Positions 1 through 12,900 of a DNA stretch of 64,000 nucleotides are shown piece after piece. The DNA lies in the NCBI GenBank assembly GCA_029964075.1, contig CM057149.1, positions 19,482,197 to 19,546,196 of the forward strand, read 5' to 3'. The translations under genes and the position numbers were made by a program. Origin of the DNA: Patiria pectinifera. Its lineage: Eukaryota > Echinodermata > Asteroidea > Valvatida > Asterinidae. The notes beneath the pieces were generated by a model that did not search any database, was not told the origin of the DNA, and was given only the letters and a program-made list of their open reading frames with translations. Within the stretch, counting starts at the first letter, position 1, and each line of letters opens with the position of its first letter.

Positions 1-885
1 TTCACCCTCCCTATAGAGACTAACATTACAGAGATATATGTTGCAAGTAAGTCCATGAAAGCCATCAGCCCTATTTTTGGTATAATAATTGTTCAATTAT
101 CAGATTAATCTTTGATCAGGCCAATTAAATATGTTGGAGATTCAACATGAATAAAATGCACTTATTGTGTCGTATGTGAGTAACCACTTGCAAGTCACTT
201 CCTCAACATGCTCAACATCCAAAATGTTTAAACACCTATATAGGATTAGGTTTGGAAATCTTAGATCTATGGTTAACGGCGATTGCGTATCTATGGGCCC
301 AGTTCCTATAAGGGAACAAAACCCACTTAACATTTTTGACGTATCAAACTAGTCATGCTAGTTGACAACATTAAAAATATATGTACAGGTATGTCATAGA
401 TAGAGGGCAGGGTTTTGAATTTTCGAGGGAAATTTTGAGGTAAAATGACTATGACGACAAAAATGCAGATGGTGAGATCACCGTGTGATATATCGTGAAT
501 GCACCAGTCGCCTACGTAGGAAAATCGTAATTGCTACCCCAAGAAACTGTTTAAAAATATCAAAATTGTGTCATTGCATTTGAGAGGAGTCTGCTTTAGG
601 CTGACATAAACAATGTCAGTTTTTATTAACAAAAAAATATCTTGAATCTAATTTGATTAAAAAAACAGGGGCCCTACACTACACGACCGCCCGGTTTACG
701 CGACAGGATTGGTAATGCCTTGCATGCGATTGCAAACACCGGGCTTTGTGCATGCACATCGCCATTATCCTAACCATACGATTCTTTCCCTGCTAAATAC
801 TCACGACCGGACCATGGACGTCTTGCACTTTTTTTAGGTTTTTATAACATTATTGGGTTGACGGCGGACATAATTACCACCTCAC
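1..885. other. No gene recognised (left edge)
   Basis: AT-rich sequence with only short open frames on both strands, no family similarity that I recognise and no clear tandem repeat. A possible minus-strand exon starts just to the right and would run off this edge. Confidence 0.5.
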
Positions 886-982
886 AGGTCAGCAGAAATA
901 CAACCATGATAACAGCTCCAGCGACAGTGCACGTACGGCGAGACAACTTTAAAAAATGGCGGGCTTCAGCATGACATTCCAT
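886..982 (-). CDS. Weak candidate first exon of a membrane protein
   Basis: On the minus strand an ATG at 982 opens a frame with a basic stretch (KLSRR) followed by a hydrophobic segment (VAGAVIMVVFLL), then a good donor (GTGAGG) at 885-880. This is the layout of a type II signal anchor, as in many Golgi enzymes, with later exons beyond the left edge. No family is recognised. The open frame continues upstream of the ATG, and nothing downstream in the window confirms the exon. Treat it as a guess that a transcript could settle. Confidence 0.22.
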
Positions 983-2089
983 TGTAATCGTAATCTGTTG
1001 GTACCGGTAGCGCACGTGCAGTGCAGAAGAGGAGAACAGATCCCATTCATTTCGCATGCCTCTCACAAAACAGCAACACCTGTGCGCACGTGGGCAGTGG
1101 ACAGTGTGATGCGCATACCTTCGGATTTTTTGCAAACATCGGATTCGTTTGAAATTAGGCTTCCACTTCCAGATATGGTATTTGTCACTTTCGCGGTCTT
1201 TGTTCTGCTTTGAAAACATTAAATATTCGTTGACAGTCCGAATGTTACAGTTGCTATGCTTGGATTGGACGTGTAATTAGCTGTTGAAATGATTACGGTC
1301 ATAACTTTGAGCCGAAGCTAGCCCGAAATTTCAGAAACGCCACATTTTAGAGGGCGCTGTTCACCAGCACAAAATTTCTGTTGTCATTTATAGCTGTCAA
1401 ATGAGGGCGCTGCGCTCTCGTCCACACACTTCACAGACAGCAGAGTAAACTTTCTGCGATCTTGGTGAGCAAAATTCTGGTAAATTTCACGTTTTTTGTT
1501 TGACTTTTCAGAGATCCAAACCCCATAGATGTACCTAACCATGTCAAAATAATGCCTGTGAAATACTGGGTCCAAACATTTTGTGGCAGGAGAGTTTGGA
1601 GGTTTGAAATAATTGAGAATTTTCTGCCACGGTAGCCCTTTATTAGACCTAGCTCTACTGAGTGGAGGAGCGTTGAATTACGGGTACCCCTCCATACCAA
1701 CGCTCCACCGATTCGCCATACTTTGGGGGCACCATCACAGTAGCATAGTCACAAACCCACGCGAGGACAAAAAGACCCCAAAAAACCGGTAAAGAGATTA
1801 CAAATGAGAGAGACAGTTATCCTGGATTGATCTATACATTCTTGACGTTCCATGAGACCCCTTATTGGCTTATATTGTTCCCAAACAGCGAACATTTTGG
1901 AAAAAAAAACAGCAAAATAGTCTGAAAACTTACAGTTCAATGTGTTTGCATGGAGGCTCAGTTCTTGAATTAGCTTGTCAATGAGGGCGTCTGACGTGAC
2001 GTCACCGCCGTTGCTCGATCGCGGAGAAAAACAAGTCACGCTTTATCAACGACTGTTTCGTGTAATGATACGTGCTCCGATCCGCGCCG
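983..2089. other. No gene recognised
   Basis: Intergenic sequence. Short frames on the minus strand between 1384 and 2039 show no recognisable domain. No RNA gene or clear repeat was seen. Confidence 0.45.
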
Positions 2090-2613
2090 TACGACAGTAT
2101 GGGCATTGAACACACCCAAGGTGGAGACGGCTGAAACGACACGTTCTAAACAAATTAATGACGTCTCCACCTTGGGTGTGTTCAAAGCGGCTCGCCTGGC
2201 TCATCCACGAAACGGTGCGGCCTGGAATGGTCTGCTGCTCGCCACTCTTCTGTCCAGCGCCGTTTGAGCCACAGCCTTTTAAAAACGTCTCCTTGAAAGG
2301 ACGTCGTGACTTTAGGCGGGCGCGGTGTGGGATCTCTGTGGCAGTTTTGTGGATAAGATGGTTGTCGTCATTGGTGGCCCTACGCGACAGTGCCAGGATG
2401 GCGGCTTCTCAACGTAGAGATGGGTGGGGCGATGCCTGCGAGGATCGGTAGTTGGTTGACCGGTGTCGCGCGCAGGCTGTCGGAATCTGTGCGCAGGGCG
2501 TTGTTGAGCGTAATGTCCAGCTTCTTGGTGTGGGTGCTCCTACACCAGACTGGGGCGCAATACTCAGCGGCGGAGAAGACCAGTGCTTGGGTGGAGATGC
2601 TCATATTCATTCA
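2090..2613 (-). mobile_element. LINE ORF2 C-terminal fragment (broken)
   Basis: Read on the minus strand, 2610-2380 encodes a run typical of the C-terminal part of non-LTR retrotransposon ORF2, with the block SAAEYCAPVWCRSTHTKK followed by NQLPILAGIAPP. After a frameshift the similarity continues with HLIHKTATEIPHRARLKSRR, then WTEEW and a short arginine-rich block near 2100. Frameshifts, stops and the missing reverse transcriptase core make it a dead 3' fragment. The placement in a Jockey/CR1-like clade is from memory of the family pattern. An internal 24-bp inverted repeat interrupts its left part. Confidence 0.6.
2106..2185. repeat. 24-bp perfect inverted repeat inside the LINE fragment
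   Basis: Positions 2106-2129 and 2162-2185 are exact reverse complements around a 32-bp spacer. In LINE ORF2 proteins this region is normally single copy, so one arm was probably copied in inverted orientation. Confidence 0.8.
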
Positions 2614-2614
2614 C

Positions 2615-2771
2615 TAGCTTGAATAACTCCAGCTGACATGCTCCATATTCATTCACATGTAAATTTACATGTGAATGAATATGGAGCATGTCAGCTGGAG
2701 TTACTCAAGCTATTCATTCACATGTATTTATGTGAATGAATATGACCATGTCAGCTGGAGTTACTCGAGCT
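2615..2771. repeat. Compound palindromic element
   Basis: The core at 2615-2712 is an almost perfect palindrome (about 48-bp arms, one mismatch) centred on the AAATTT at 2661-2666. A second hairpin with TTCATTCACAT arms follows at 2713-2745. A third copy of the CAGCTGGAGTTACTC arm ends near 2771. A shorter relative lies at 55304-55380, so this is a dispersed foldback family. Confidence 0.8.
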
Positions 2772-3895
2772 AGGTAGCCCTAGGTATGATACCGGCCAAA
2801 GTAAAAAAAAATAAGGTATTAAAACCTGCAGAACAAGAAAATAGACTGGCACTTGAAACAACCAGTCAAACACTGCTTCACTACTGCATCACTCAGTGTC
2901 AGCTGACAATGCCAAAAAAATTACCTAAAATGTCGGGTACTAGGTCACTATTTCTACACATTTTTTTCATAGTCAGGCACCAGACTAATGACAATGAATA
3001 AAGAAGTCCAACCTCGTTCCCATGGGTACGAGATCTTGCTGCACCATGTTGTGATTTTGAAGAATCAATCCTTTCAAATATAAGGTTTGGACATTGCGTT
3101 ATTTAGCAAAGATTTGTATGAAATTTACGTACCCCTTTCATCCCTTTACAACCGGAGATGCAGGTTTTTTTAGCGAAAAAACGAGGCTGCCATTTTCGTA
3201 TGTGATGTGACTTGCAAAGCACGCGAGCGCATTATGGGCGCTGCCGGCGTGCAATCTTCGAAATGCGCACACAGTACGCTCTGAATAGCCAGACAGCATT
3301 GTTTACATGTACATCACGGCCAGGGGTTAGTGAAGGAACACGCACACGCCCATGCAGTTGAGGCTGGAAGAAGTCAGTCTTGTCAAACAGTTGGACCATG
3401 GATGGCCATGTACAAGTCTAGTCTTTAGCCTCATTTTGAAATCACTTGACTTCCCTCTCATGTGCAAGCCACTGCCAAATATTGAAGAAAAGTCTCCTTT
3501 AAAAATTGAATTGAGTCTTCAAACTTGTTTGGTGAAATACTGAGGCCCTTTTCTTTGCCCAGTGAAAGTTTTGGAGAAATTTGCTGGCTAATAAAGCGTG
3601 AGTAAAGTTGGCCTGATCTTCTTTTGCATCATTTTGAGCACTTAAGATCCAAAGGCTGCTACTTGCTAGCGCCCCAGTTACTGGGTCAATGTAGGATCAG
3701 AAAATAAGTGTTAAAGATGATCAGGAAGAGGGGCCGTAGCTACACAAGCCCCCCCCCCAAAAAAAAAAAATCCATTATAAATCTGAATGGTTTTGATTGA
3801 GCTCATCGCAACTTCTTCTTTACAGATTTGAGTAACAAATGTGACAGACGTGAACGTCAAGCATTGTATCATCAGTTGACATCCATTGCTCAGCC
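2772..3895. other. CDC123 upstream region
   Basis: No independent gene is recognised. The stretch 3170-3340 is richer in CpG than its surroundings and contains GCCATTTT (a YY1-type motif when reversed), so it could hold the CDC123 promoter or a non-coding first exon. A pyrimidine tract ending in ACAG near 3825 could be the acceptor of a 5' UTR exon. A C/A homopolymer run lies at about 3750-3770. Confidence 0.3.
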
Positions 3896-3969
3896 ATGAA
3901 GAAACAACAGGTGCTAAATTGCAGCTTCTCTGCCTGGTACCCCATCTTCAAACACCTCACTATCGACAG
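3896..3969 (+). CDS. CDC123: CDC123 exon 1
   Basis: Encodes residues 1-24 plus two bases, including FSAWYP. The donor is GTAAAA at 3970. The start ATG is the only one that gives the conserved MKK N-terminus. Confidence 0.93.
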
Positions 3970-6900
3970 GTAAAAACACCAGCATCCAAATTAATTCAAT
4001 TTCGGAGCAATTTTTAAAAGAGAATGAAGAAAGGGGAAATTTGTTTTCTCATTTTCCCCTTCATTTTAGAGGTGAAAATGTTTGGACTTGGTCCTTAACC
4101 ACTTCGCCCTGGGATGATTGTGACATTGACCGGACCCAGCCGCAGGATTTGTTTTCACGAATCTCGTTGCCAGATGGGTTCAGGCCGACATCTGCGGGAA
4201 GCACACCCTGATGTTTCCGACCTCGCTCACTGCGAGCGGGTAGCAGACAGATATTTCCGGCCACGCTCCTAGCGTATTTATCTGTCATCCGTTACTTATA
4301 CCGCAAAACTTTTGCGTGTACACACGTCATGCGACGTGAACTGGTTATAAGTGGAAAATTGATGTTGGTATCGAAAAATTTTGTTGGTGTTTTTTGGTGT
4401 TAATTTTGGAGTGCTTTTCATCAATTAGGGGACAAGGCTTTTTAATTTTACTGTTTAAAATTATTTTCAACTCTGACATTAAGTTGACTCTTTTTCAAAA
4501 AAAAAGTTATGACAATGATCTATGTGATTTATTGCAGTATGTAGATTCTCACACCTTGACCCTGTAATTATCTGGCATGATTTGTTGTTTATGTGTTTCT
4601 CAAATACAGCATTGTCATCCCACTTTCGAAGGATTTCTTGGAATACTTAGATGCGGATGGAATATACCTCCCAGCAAGGTATAACTGATGAACTCTCTCA
4701 GTCTTAAACCTCCCAAACCTTTTAAACCAAAATCGACATCTCGTGTAAGAATTGAATAAGCCTTTTCTCAATTTCAACTGCGCGACTTATAACGGGTGCG
4801 TTCGAGTAGCTCATCCGGATCGACTCGGCTGAAGGCAGATGGGTTAGCCAGGCTAATCGAACGCTCATTTGCGGGCCATCAAGATCTTCACATTCTGCAA
4901 TGTTTCATCTAATCAAGAAGAAGATAGAACCTTTTGTCCAACAAATGTTTGAGGCATACAAAACATCTTAAACCATGGTGCCGTTTGACAAAATTATCAA
5001 AATTTCGCAGTTACTTCAAAACAAGAAGTTTTCTTTGTATTTTGTTGGCACCCTGCTATTATTTTGCACGCGTATGTCGAATTGGTTCTTGTCTTGAAAC
5101 TAATGCGTGAATCACAATATGCACACACGCGTTGAAATTGCAAAAAGGCTTATTGTGGGACAGACATTTGGATGAACAAACCCACGTCATCCTCATCCTG
5201 TCAGCTCTATCTCTATCATGCCCAAGTACAAGTAAGATTTTGCATGTCACAGGAGATATTGTCATCGAGGTTTGAGTGACATGCGTGACAATTTTCAATC
5301 AAGAGAAGGTTCTGAAAAGAACCAAAGAGGCTCTTTTCAGAACCATTCTCTGCTGAGAAATCATTCGTGAGGAGTTCATTCTCCAAGAACCTTCATTATG
5401 TAAAGTAGACCTCTTTATCGTGCTGCCATGTCAGTCATGTTCCCTGTATCCAATAATAGTACTGAATGATAGTATTTTTTGTGCAAAAAGCAACCAGACT
5501 ATTTCTCCTTGCAGCCTCACTTTGGTTACGTTGATTTGAATGAAAAAAAAATCAAGATGGCCACAAGATGATAATGGTCTATTGGACTATAGGACCGCAT
5601 GACGTGTTTTAAATCCAAGAAACCTGCATTAATTAAGGAGAAGTGAGGGAGTGAAATATCATCTTGGCTCATTTACCCCTGGGGAGGAATCACATGTAGC
5701 TCATTTCACAAAGCAGGTTTTCTTTTTTTATACAACCTCAGTCCCACAGATGAAACCAGCGACATCATTGATGATGATGATGAAGATGCGCAGAGTAGGA
5801 TACCCTCCTTCCCAGGGCTGGAAGAGTCCATCAGAACGGCCATTCACACCCTTGGCGGCAGGGTTTTTCCCAAGCTCAACTGGAGCGCACCTAGGGTGGG
5901 TCACAAGGTTGAAATTGTCCTCAGAAAAAAGAAATGAGTGGACTCTCTCCTGATATGTGGACTAAAAGTTCTTTTGCAGGATCTCTCGGTAGAGCCCCTA
6001 ATTTACCGTTTCAAAGAGTCTGTTAACAATAACATGTAATTCCAGCTTAAGTCCAAAGAAAATATACCTCTGCTTCCGATTACATGGCATTTGAAAATAG
6101 GGTAGGTAGGTTGAGAATTTTGTTTGGGGGGGGGGATTTTTGTGTGTACGATCATATGGAGGTATCTGCGTGTAGTCAAGAGTAAAAGGTAGTAATTGAT
6201 GGTTTTCAGAGATTTTTTTTTGCATTTTCCCCCAAAAAATTAGGGTAGGGGCTGTCAAAATAGGTTAGGTAGGGTAACTGAAGCAGAACTATTATTTTTT
6301 GGGGGCCTGAAGTACTGTCCACGACGGAGCTTTTGAGACCTCAATGAATAAACCTGAAAATGTTTATTTTCAGATCTTATCTATCCATCATCTAGTAATG
6401 GTCAAGGAGATTACAGACTAGGAGTTTTGGATCATTTCTTTGAATCATTCATTAGAATCATTACGTGGCTCTGTCATGGAGGGTCAGCCTAATGTACCTA
6501 TCTCACCGACTTACTGACTGACTGTCACTTGTGACTTAGACTGCTTGTAGGCTGGTGAAGAGCGCCGGGCAGTGCTATTGTATAGGATAACCAATGGGCT
6601 GAATCTGGCCCATTGCGTAGACCATATGCATGAAAAGACCTCCAGTGAATATCCATTCTAAATAGAACGTAGACTATATTATCTTGGACCAGGGCCCATT
6701 TTCATAGCTCGGCTTATTTGCAGTTAGCGAAAAATCCCTGCTTACTGTAACACTGAGAAAATCTGTGCTTACAATAAGTGTATTTAACGGGTAAGCGAGG
6801 AATTTTGGTTTCTGCGCATGCATACATCCCGTAACTAAGGATTCCGTGCTTACAGGGTTAGCACAGAATTTTTCTGCTAGAGCAGTTAGCACAAAATTGG

Positions 6901-9900
6901 TGATCGTAAGCGCGGAAGTCTGTGGTTAGCAGGGTTATGAAATTGGGCCCAGCTTATAGGCTTGCATACTTTTGTAAGCTATTATTTACTTTGATTTTTG
7001 TCGTCAGGATGCATCCTGGATGGCCTGTGGAAACACCTTACAGTGTACCTGTGTTAATGACATCTTTCTCTTACTCAAGAGCTCTGATTTCATCACGCAC
7101 GACCTCACATTACCGTCAGTATGAGTCAGTTTAAACTTTTTCTAAATAATATGAACAAGCATATCATGGAAATTATTAAAGTCAGTGCAACATTTGATAT
7201 TTGCACAGAGGTTTTATTTAGAACAGGCCTCGAAAAATTTTGGTTCTAGATGCTCTGTCATGCGATCTGAGGCAATTTCTGATTTCTGACCACTTTAGCC
7301 AATATTTTCTTATATTAGCAAAACAGAATATTTTGTATGTCATTTTCGAGGTTGAAGTCATTGAATCGGGTTTTATATTCTGGGCTAAAGGTATTGGGTA
7401 CCCGCTTACGGGCCCCGAAAATTTTGGATTCTAAATGCTCTGTGTTGCGATCTGAGGCAATTTCTGACACTTAAACCAATATTTTCTGAGCAAAAAAATA
7501 CATTGTAGTACATAGGGCCCTGTAAATGAGAGTTCAAAAATCTTGGGGGCATTGGTACAGGTGTACCCCATCCTGAGTCAAAATGTCGATATTATCATGA
7601 TTATTGTTTGACGCTGTGCACATGTATGGGATTCTGGAACTTTTGGTTGTCCAACAATATTTTGGTTGTCCCGGGACGTCGGGCAGGCAATTTCGCGAGC
7701 CCTGTAGAAGCATGCCTAAAAATTAAAACTTGTATAATGTTGCTCAGGCCAGCATAAGCAACATTGCACTGATTACAGTGATTGAAAGACCATATGTGAA
7801 GTTCAATGCAATTTGCTTTTTTTCCCCTAAAAGGTTTAAACACTGCACAGACTGTGAACAGGGCCCACAAGACACACAGTATGAGGTATGAATTGTACAC
7901 CACTTGTCTTAAATATCGCGTGTATCATTAATTTGAACTATCATTGATGCCTTATTCAAAATGTCTTCAATATGTTCTTTTCAGCTTGTTTTACGAAGGT
8001 GGTGCGATATATCTGAAGCCACAGAGTTCCGTGTTTTTGTCAAGAATGATGATATCATTGGTAAATTTTTGATATTTTTTTTTGTTAGAGTGAAAAGTAT
8101 ATTTCAAACTCATGTGTGATCCTCCAGCACAAGAGCAGTTGGATGTCGCTTGGTCATATATTTTAGAGGCTGCCTAAACTACATCGTACACGCAAAAAAT
8201 TATTGTAATTCAGATTAAGGCGTTTGAAGCTAGAATAATGAATAGATTTCACTTTCAATGAAGTTAAGTTGTAACTTTTTTAAGGAGTTCATTGGGGAAA
8301 CTTTAATGACAAATCTCTCGAATGTTTTTAAAAATTTCTGAGGCTCAAAAGTGGGAACTGAAAATTCCTCTTACTCAGATTTTGTCCAATTTCCACATTT
8401 TAGACGTTATTGAAAGCTGATACTCAATGTCCTTTCCAATGAACCCAAAACACAAATGAATTTTCGAACATTTGTCAAGTTTACTGGACAACATTAAATC
8501 CTTTTACCTGTTCAACAGCTTGGGATTTTGGTTGTGAATTACATTTGTTGGAATCATACATATCACTTTAGTATGAACTAATCCCAATGATTGATCTTGT
8601 CAACCTCTTTCCCAGGTATATCACAGCGAGACCACACCAACTTCTTCCCGGACCTGGGACCCCTGGCAGAGCAAATCCATGACGAGATTGAGGACTTTCA
8701 CGACAGACACATAGCCGGCAACTTTCTGGACCATGATTGTGAGTAACTCAGTGGTTTGCTTTTTTTTGATTAACAAACAAACTGCAGTATATAAAGTTGT
8801 GATGTGATTGCAATGATTTTGAGGGCTCTTTTTATGTAGTTTGGTATGCAAATTGTACTATGAGTTACCATATGAAGACGTTTATCGATGTGCATGAAAT
8901 CGGATTGCTTGAGTGTTTTGGGAAATTTCTGAAATCTTATGAAAAAAAATATGGAAGAGTGCTTAATTGGTTTTCGTTTTACTTGAAACAAAAAATTGGA
9001 AAATCAAATGTGAACACAAAAGACACAAAACCTCCATATTCAGCAAGTTGATAAAAAATGTTCTTATTTATTTTTATCACATTGTAATTGCGCTTGCTCT
9101 TTCAGATGTGTACGACATCTACAGACAGGATAAGGTAGTGTTTCATTTTCAGTTTTTTCCTTTAAATTCTGCAGATTTGTTTTCTGTTTTTTTATTAAGG
9201 CATATACAAACATTTGCAATCACCCAGAAACAAAACGTACCGATTTAACTACGAGAAAATCCTTGCTCAAAGTGAAGATGGGACTGGTACCAAATACCCT
9301 GTGAAATTAAATGGTATCATTCAGAAGAAGGTGGTTTGAGAAAGTCTGCCCACATGCACTGTTTTTTATGAGACCCCAAAAATTGTGCATACGTTTTCTC
9401 TGTTTTCTCAAAATGTGTAGTATCCACATAGCTGAAACATCATCAAGTTTGTTGTTATGCATCCTTCTTAAGATTTAGAGCAATTTTGTTGCTTAATTCA
9501 CAAAAATGATGTTATGCACCTTTAAATCAAAGATGGTTTAAAAGTTCCCGTCATATTCAAATCCCATTCCCTTCTACAAGGTATCATTTAACCGTAACTG
9601 TCCTGAATCCTTCAAAATCCTCTTTGCCAAAGTGGAGGAATTTGGAGGATTGAGGTTACATGGCATAAGTGCGTTACTGATTTCGTAGGATGCACTTTGT
9701 CAAGGTCTTGGGCCGGACCTTGTGTTGTTTTTTGCTCAGCCATGCATAAATATAGGCCTGGATTATGCTTGAAATCCTCCGTACTGCTCCAGGATGTCAC
9801 TGGCCTAGCCTCAACATATTGAGTCACTGCCGCAGGATTTTGCAAGATTCAGGCAGTGGTCACCCCTCCACGGACCATATTCAAGAAATAATGGAGGAAT

Positions 9901-12900
9901 TTGCAGAAATGAGACTATGCTATTTTTCCATGAGGCAAATTGAAAGATTTTGCAAGATTGAGGCTACATCCTAGCAAAAAGGCCCATGGAGTTAGGGTTA
10001 ATAAATTAGGCCCTGTTCCACCAAAAAGTACCCTGCCTGTAGGGAAAAAACCCGAGCATTCTGCCTCAAACTGCCCGAGCACTCGTTGATTTTCATAGAT
10101 TCAGCAGGGATTTAAAATACAATATAATACAGGTTCTAATGGGTTAAGGGAAGATGGATAAATTTATTCCTTGTCCTTCATCTCCAACAGAGGAAGTTCC
10201 TCCTGATCGACTTCAATCCGTTTGGTGAAACCACCGATCCATTGCTGTTTGATTGGGAAGATTTGAATGACCTCGACGTCACCAGGACAGACAGCCAATC
10301 CTGGGTGAGTATGGCAAACGTGACTCAGAGATGTCCAATCAAGACTAAGTAATCATTCGAACTTTCCCTCCCCCCAAAAAAAAAACACTCTGGTTTTTCT
10401 CAGATTATATTTTGCCAGCAAACCTGTCCTTATTTAAAGGTATAGTCCATCATTTGTAATTTGTGCATTTTGTTCATTTGAAGCAACAAACGTTCTCAAA
10501 ATCTAAAGAAGGGTGATAAACAACTAACCTGATGAAGTTTCAGCTCAGCTTCAGCTGTAGTTTTCGAGAAAAACAGCATTCTAGGATCTCGATTTCAAAT
10601 CAAAGTTGCTGAATCATGTTTTGAATTGGGCCTGAATGCAGCATCCGAGACACGTTCACACTGAGCCGAATGCAGCTACGCGCAAGGGCGGATCCAGAAC
10701 ACAATTTTTGGGGGGGCCAAAAATTTTTGGGGTCCCCCAAAAAGTGGGTCAAAAAATTACGGCGTGGGGTTCGGGCCAACAGGGCCCGAAAAAATTTAGT
10801 TCTAGATGCTCTGTGGTGCGATCTGAGGCAATTTCTGACCACTTTAACCAATGTTTTTTTGAGGAAAAGATGGTGGTGTACTCATTGCCTGCCTTTATTG
10901 CGATGTCACATAAAAAATAAAAAAATTTGGTTTCGTTTTGGGGGGGGCCATGGCCCCCTTTGGCCCCCCCTGGATCCGCCCTTGGCTACGCGATGTCGTG
11001 CACTGATCCGACGAATTATAGAGGGCGTGTGTGAGCGTGTGTGCGCGTCGTGTCAACGCTTGCGTGCGCTTCGCCGTATAAAAAAACGAACTACTAACGG
11101 AAATTTCCAACGGTCACTTTTTGGATAGCTGCAAATAATGGACTATAGCTTTAAGAGGATTGGGAGGCGCCAAGAATTTGAAATTGATTCCGATTTCATC
11201 CAGGAGTTAAAGTTCACAATTGACTCCAAATTTAAGACAAAAGTACATAAGAGAACCCCCCCCCATTAAATCATTAACCTTCCTACTGTTTGAACAGTCA
11301 CAGACAGTCAAAAAGTCCATCCGCTTCACCTGCCATGCCTTTTACACAGGCTAGTCACCAACAGTCAGATCCTATTTCAAGCAAGCACTCTGACTAGTCA
11401 AATTCACTCAACAGACAAAAGCAGGCAACTGGTAGGCAAAGCTTGCTTATCAATCGCCTACAGTCAAAGCATAGCTGTATCAAGTTTCATAAATAGTCGC
11501 AGCCCGTCAATCCTGCTCTATGTAGTCTGGGAGCTCTAAACTGTTGGAAACAGTCACTTGATTGCTTTTGACTGTAAGGACAAATTAGCACAGAATGTAT
11601 GTTTCCGTAGGAGTGTTGTGAAATGCTAACATGAAGCCATCAAAAATTCAAACCTCTCGCTAAAAATGCTATTTTGAAGTGTCTGGAATCAAATCTCCAT
11701 GGACAAGGAGTCGATTCCTCCAAAAGAAGAGTTACAATTCTTATTTTCAGTTCCGCATTTAATTCTATTCGATTCCTGCATGGAGCTACCCAAGCAAATT
11801 TCCCAACTTTCAACCTACCGCATCCTATAGACTCCTTGCACAAATACCCCCTCACTTGGTTACAAAGGGAGAGTTGGGGAGACCACTGGAAGTGACTCGA
11901 ATGCATTGAGGCATACACCTGGCACTTGCGCAAAGACTATGTTTTGCGCACATTCAGAATCATACAGTCGTGTTTTACTATACTCTCGAGGACAATGCTT
12001 TGTGTTTCCCTTTGTCCCTGTAATATAACACTCTCCCATTGACTAAGCACAAAAACTTACTGCAGAGGATCATTTCCAACAAAAGACCCAACTCCCGAAG
12101 ATTGAAAGGATCTGTTGTTCTCCCTTTGTGTGTCGGTCCTCGGGGGTTATGTAGAATGCGTACAAAGTAATCATGCCCCATCGCGCCATACATGCCCGAA
12201 GCAGTGCCCACAGTGTTCCCTTCTATAGAGCTCGCACGAGTGGTTACAAAAGGTACCCGAAAAATTACGCTTGGCCCCGACATGTAACCAAAATCAATCT
12301 GCTTATTTGTTATTGATCTCATTTGAATTATTGTTCTTCAGGAGACTTTCCGCTATGTGCGCAGTGCCTCAGGCATCCAGCCAAGCCAGTTCTTAAGCTA
12401 CCGCTACCCTGTGGACATCCTCCACCTTACAACGGGCGCGGATGCCGACAAACTAGCTGACTTTCTCAGAATGGTAAGGATTTTTGAACGGGGGCTTGAT
12501 GTCAAGTACTGTTCATTTCTACAACTTCATAATAATAATTAAATGTAGTGCTTCCCTTCTCTGTTAAACCTGAAAGGGCAGGGTTATTTTGACCATCTCT
12601 CAGCTGGGGGGGGGGGGGGGGTTTCCGCCCCCACTAAGATCTCGGCCATCGAGAGACGAAAAATTATGAAACTCGGTACATGCATAGAACAACTCATCAT
12701 GAACACACCCAAGAAATGTCAAGACTATAGGTCAAAGGGTTTTGGAATTATGACTAATTAATTATACTTATGTACGAATGGTAATTGTGCTCTGTGTACA
12801 CGACGTATATGGGAAAGTTCAGTTTTCACGGCATGTAGTGCCGGAAAATTTGTCGCTGCGCAGCAACCTGTGGTCCAATTTTTATGTTTTTGGTATCAAA

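Noticed and set aside
5651..5953. 100-codon frame overlapping CDC123 exon 3
   Set aside because: It is a different frame from the conserved [10 protein letters not shown] frame and crosses both splice sites.
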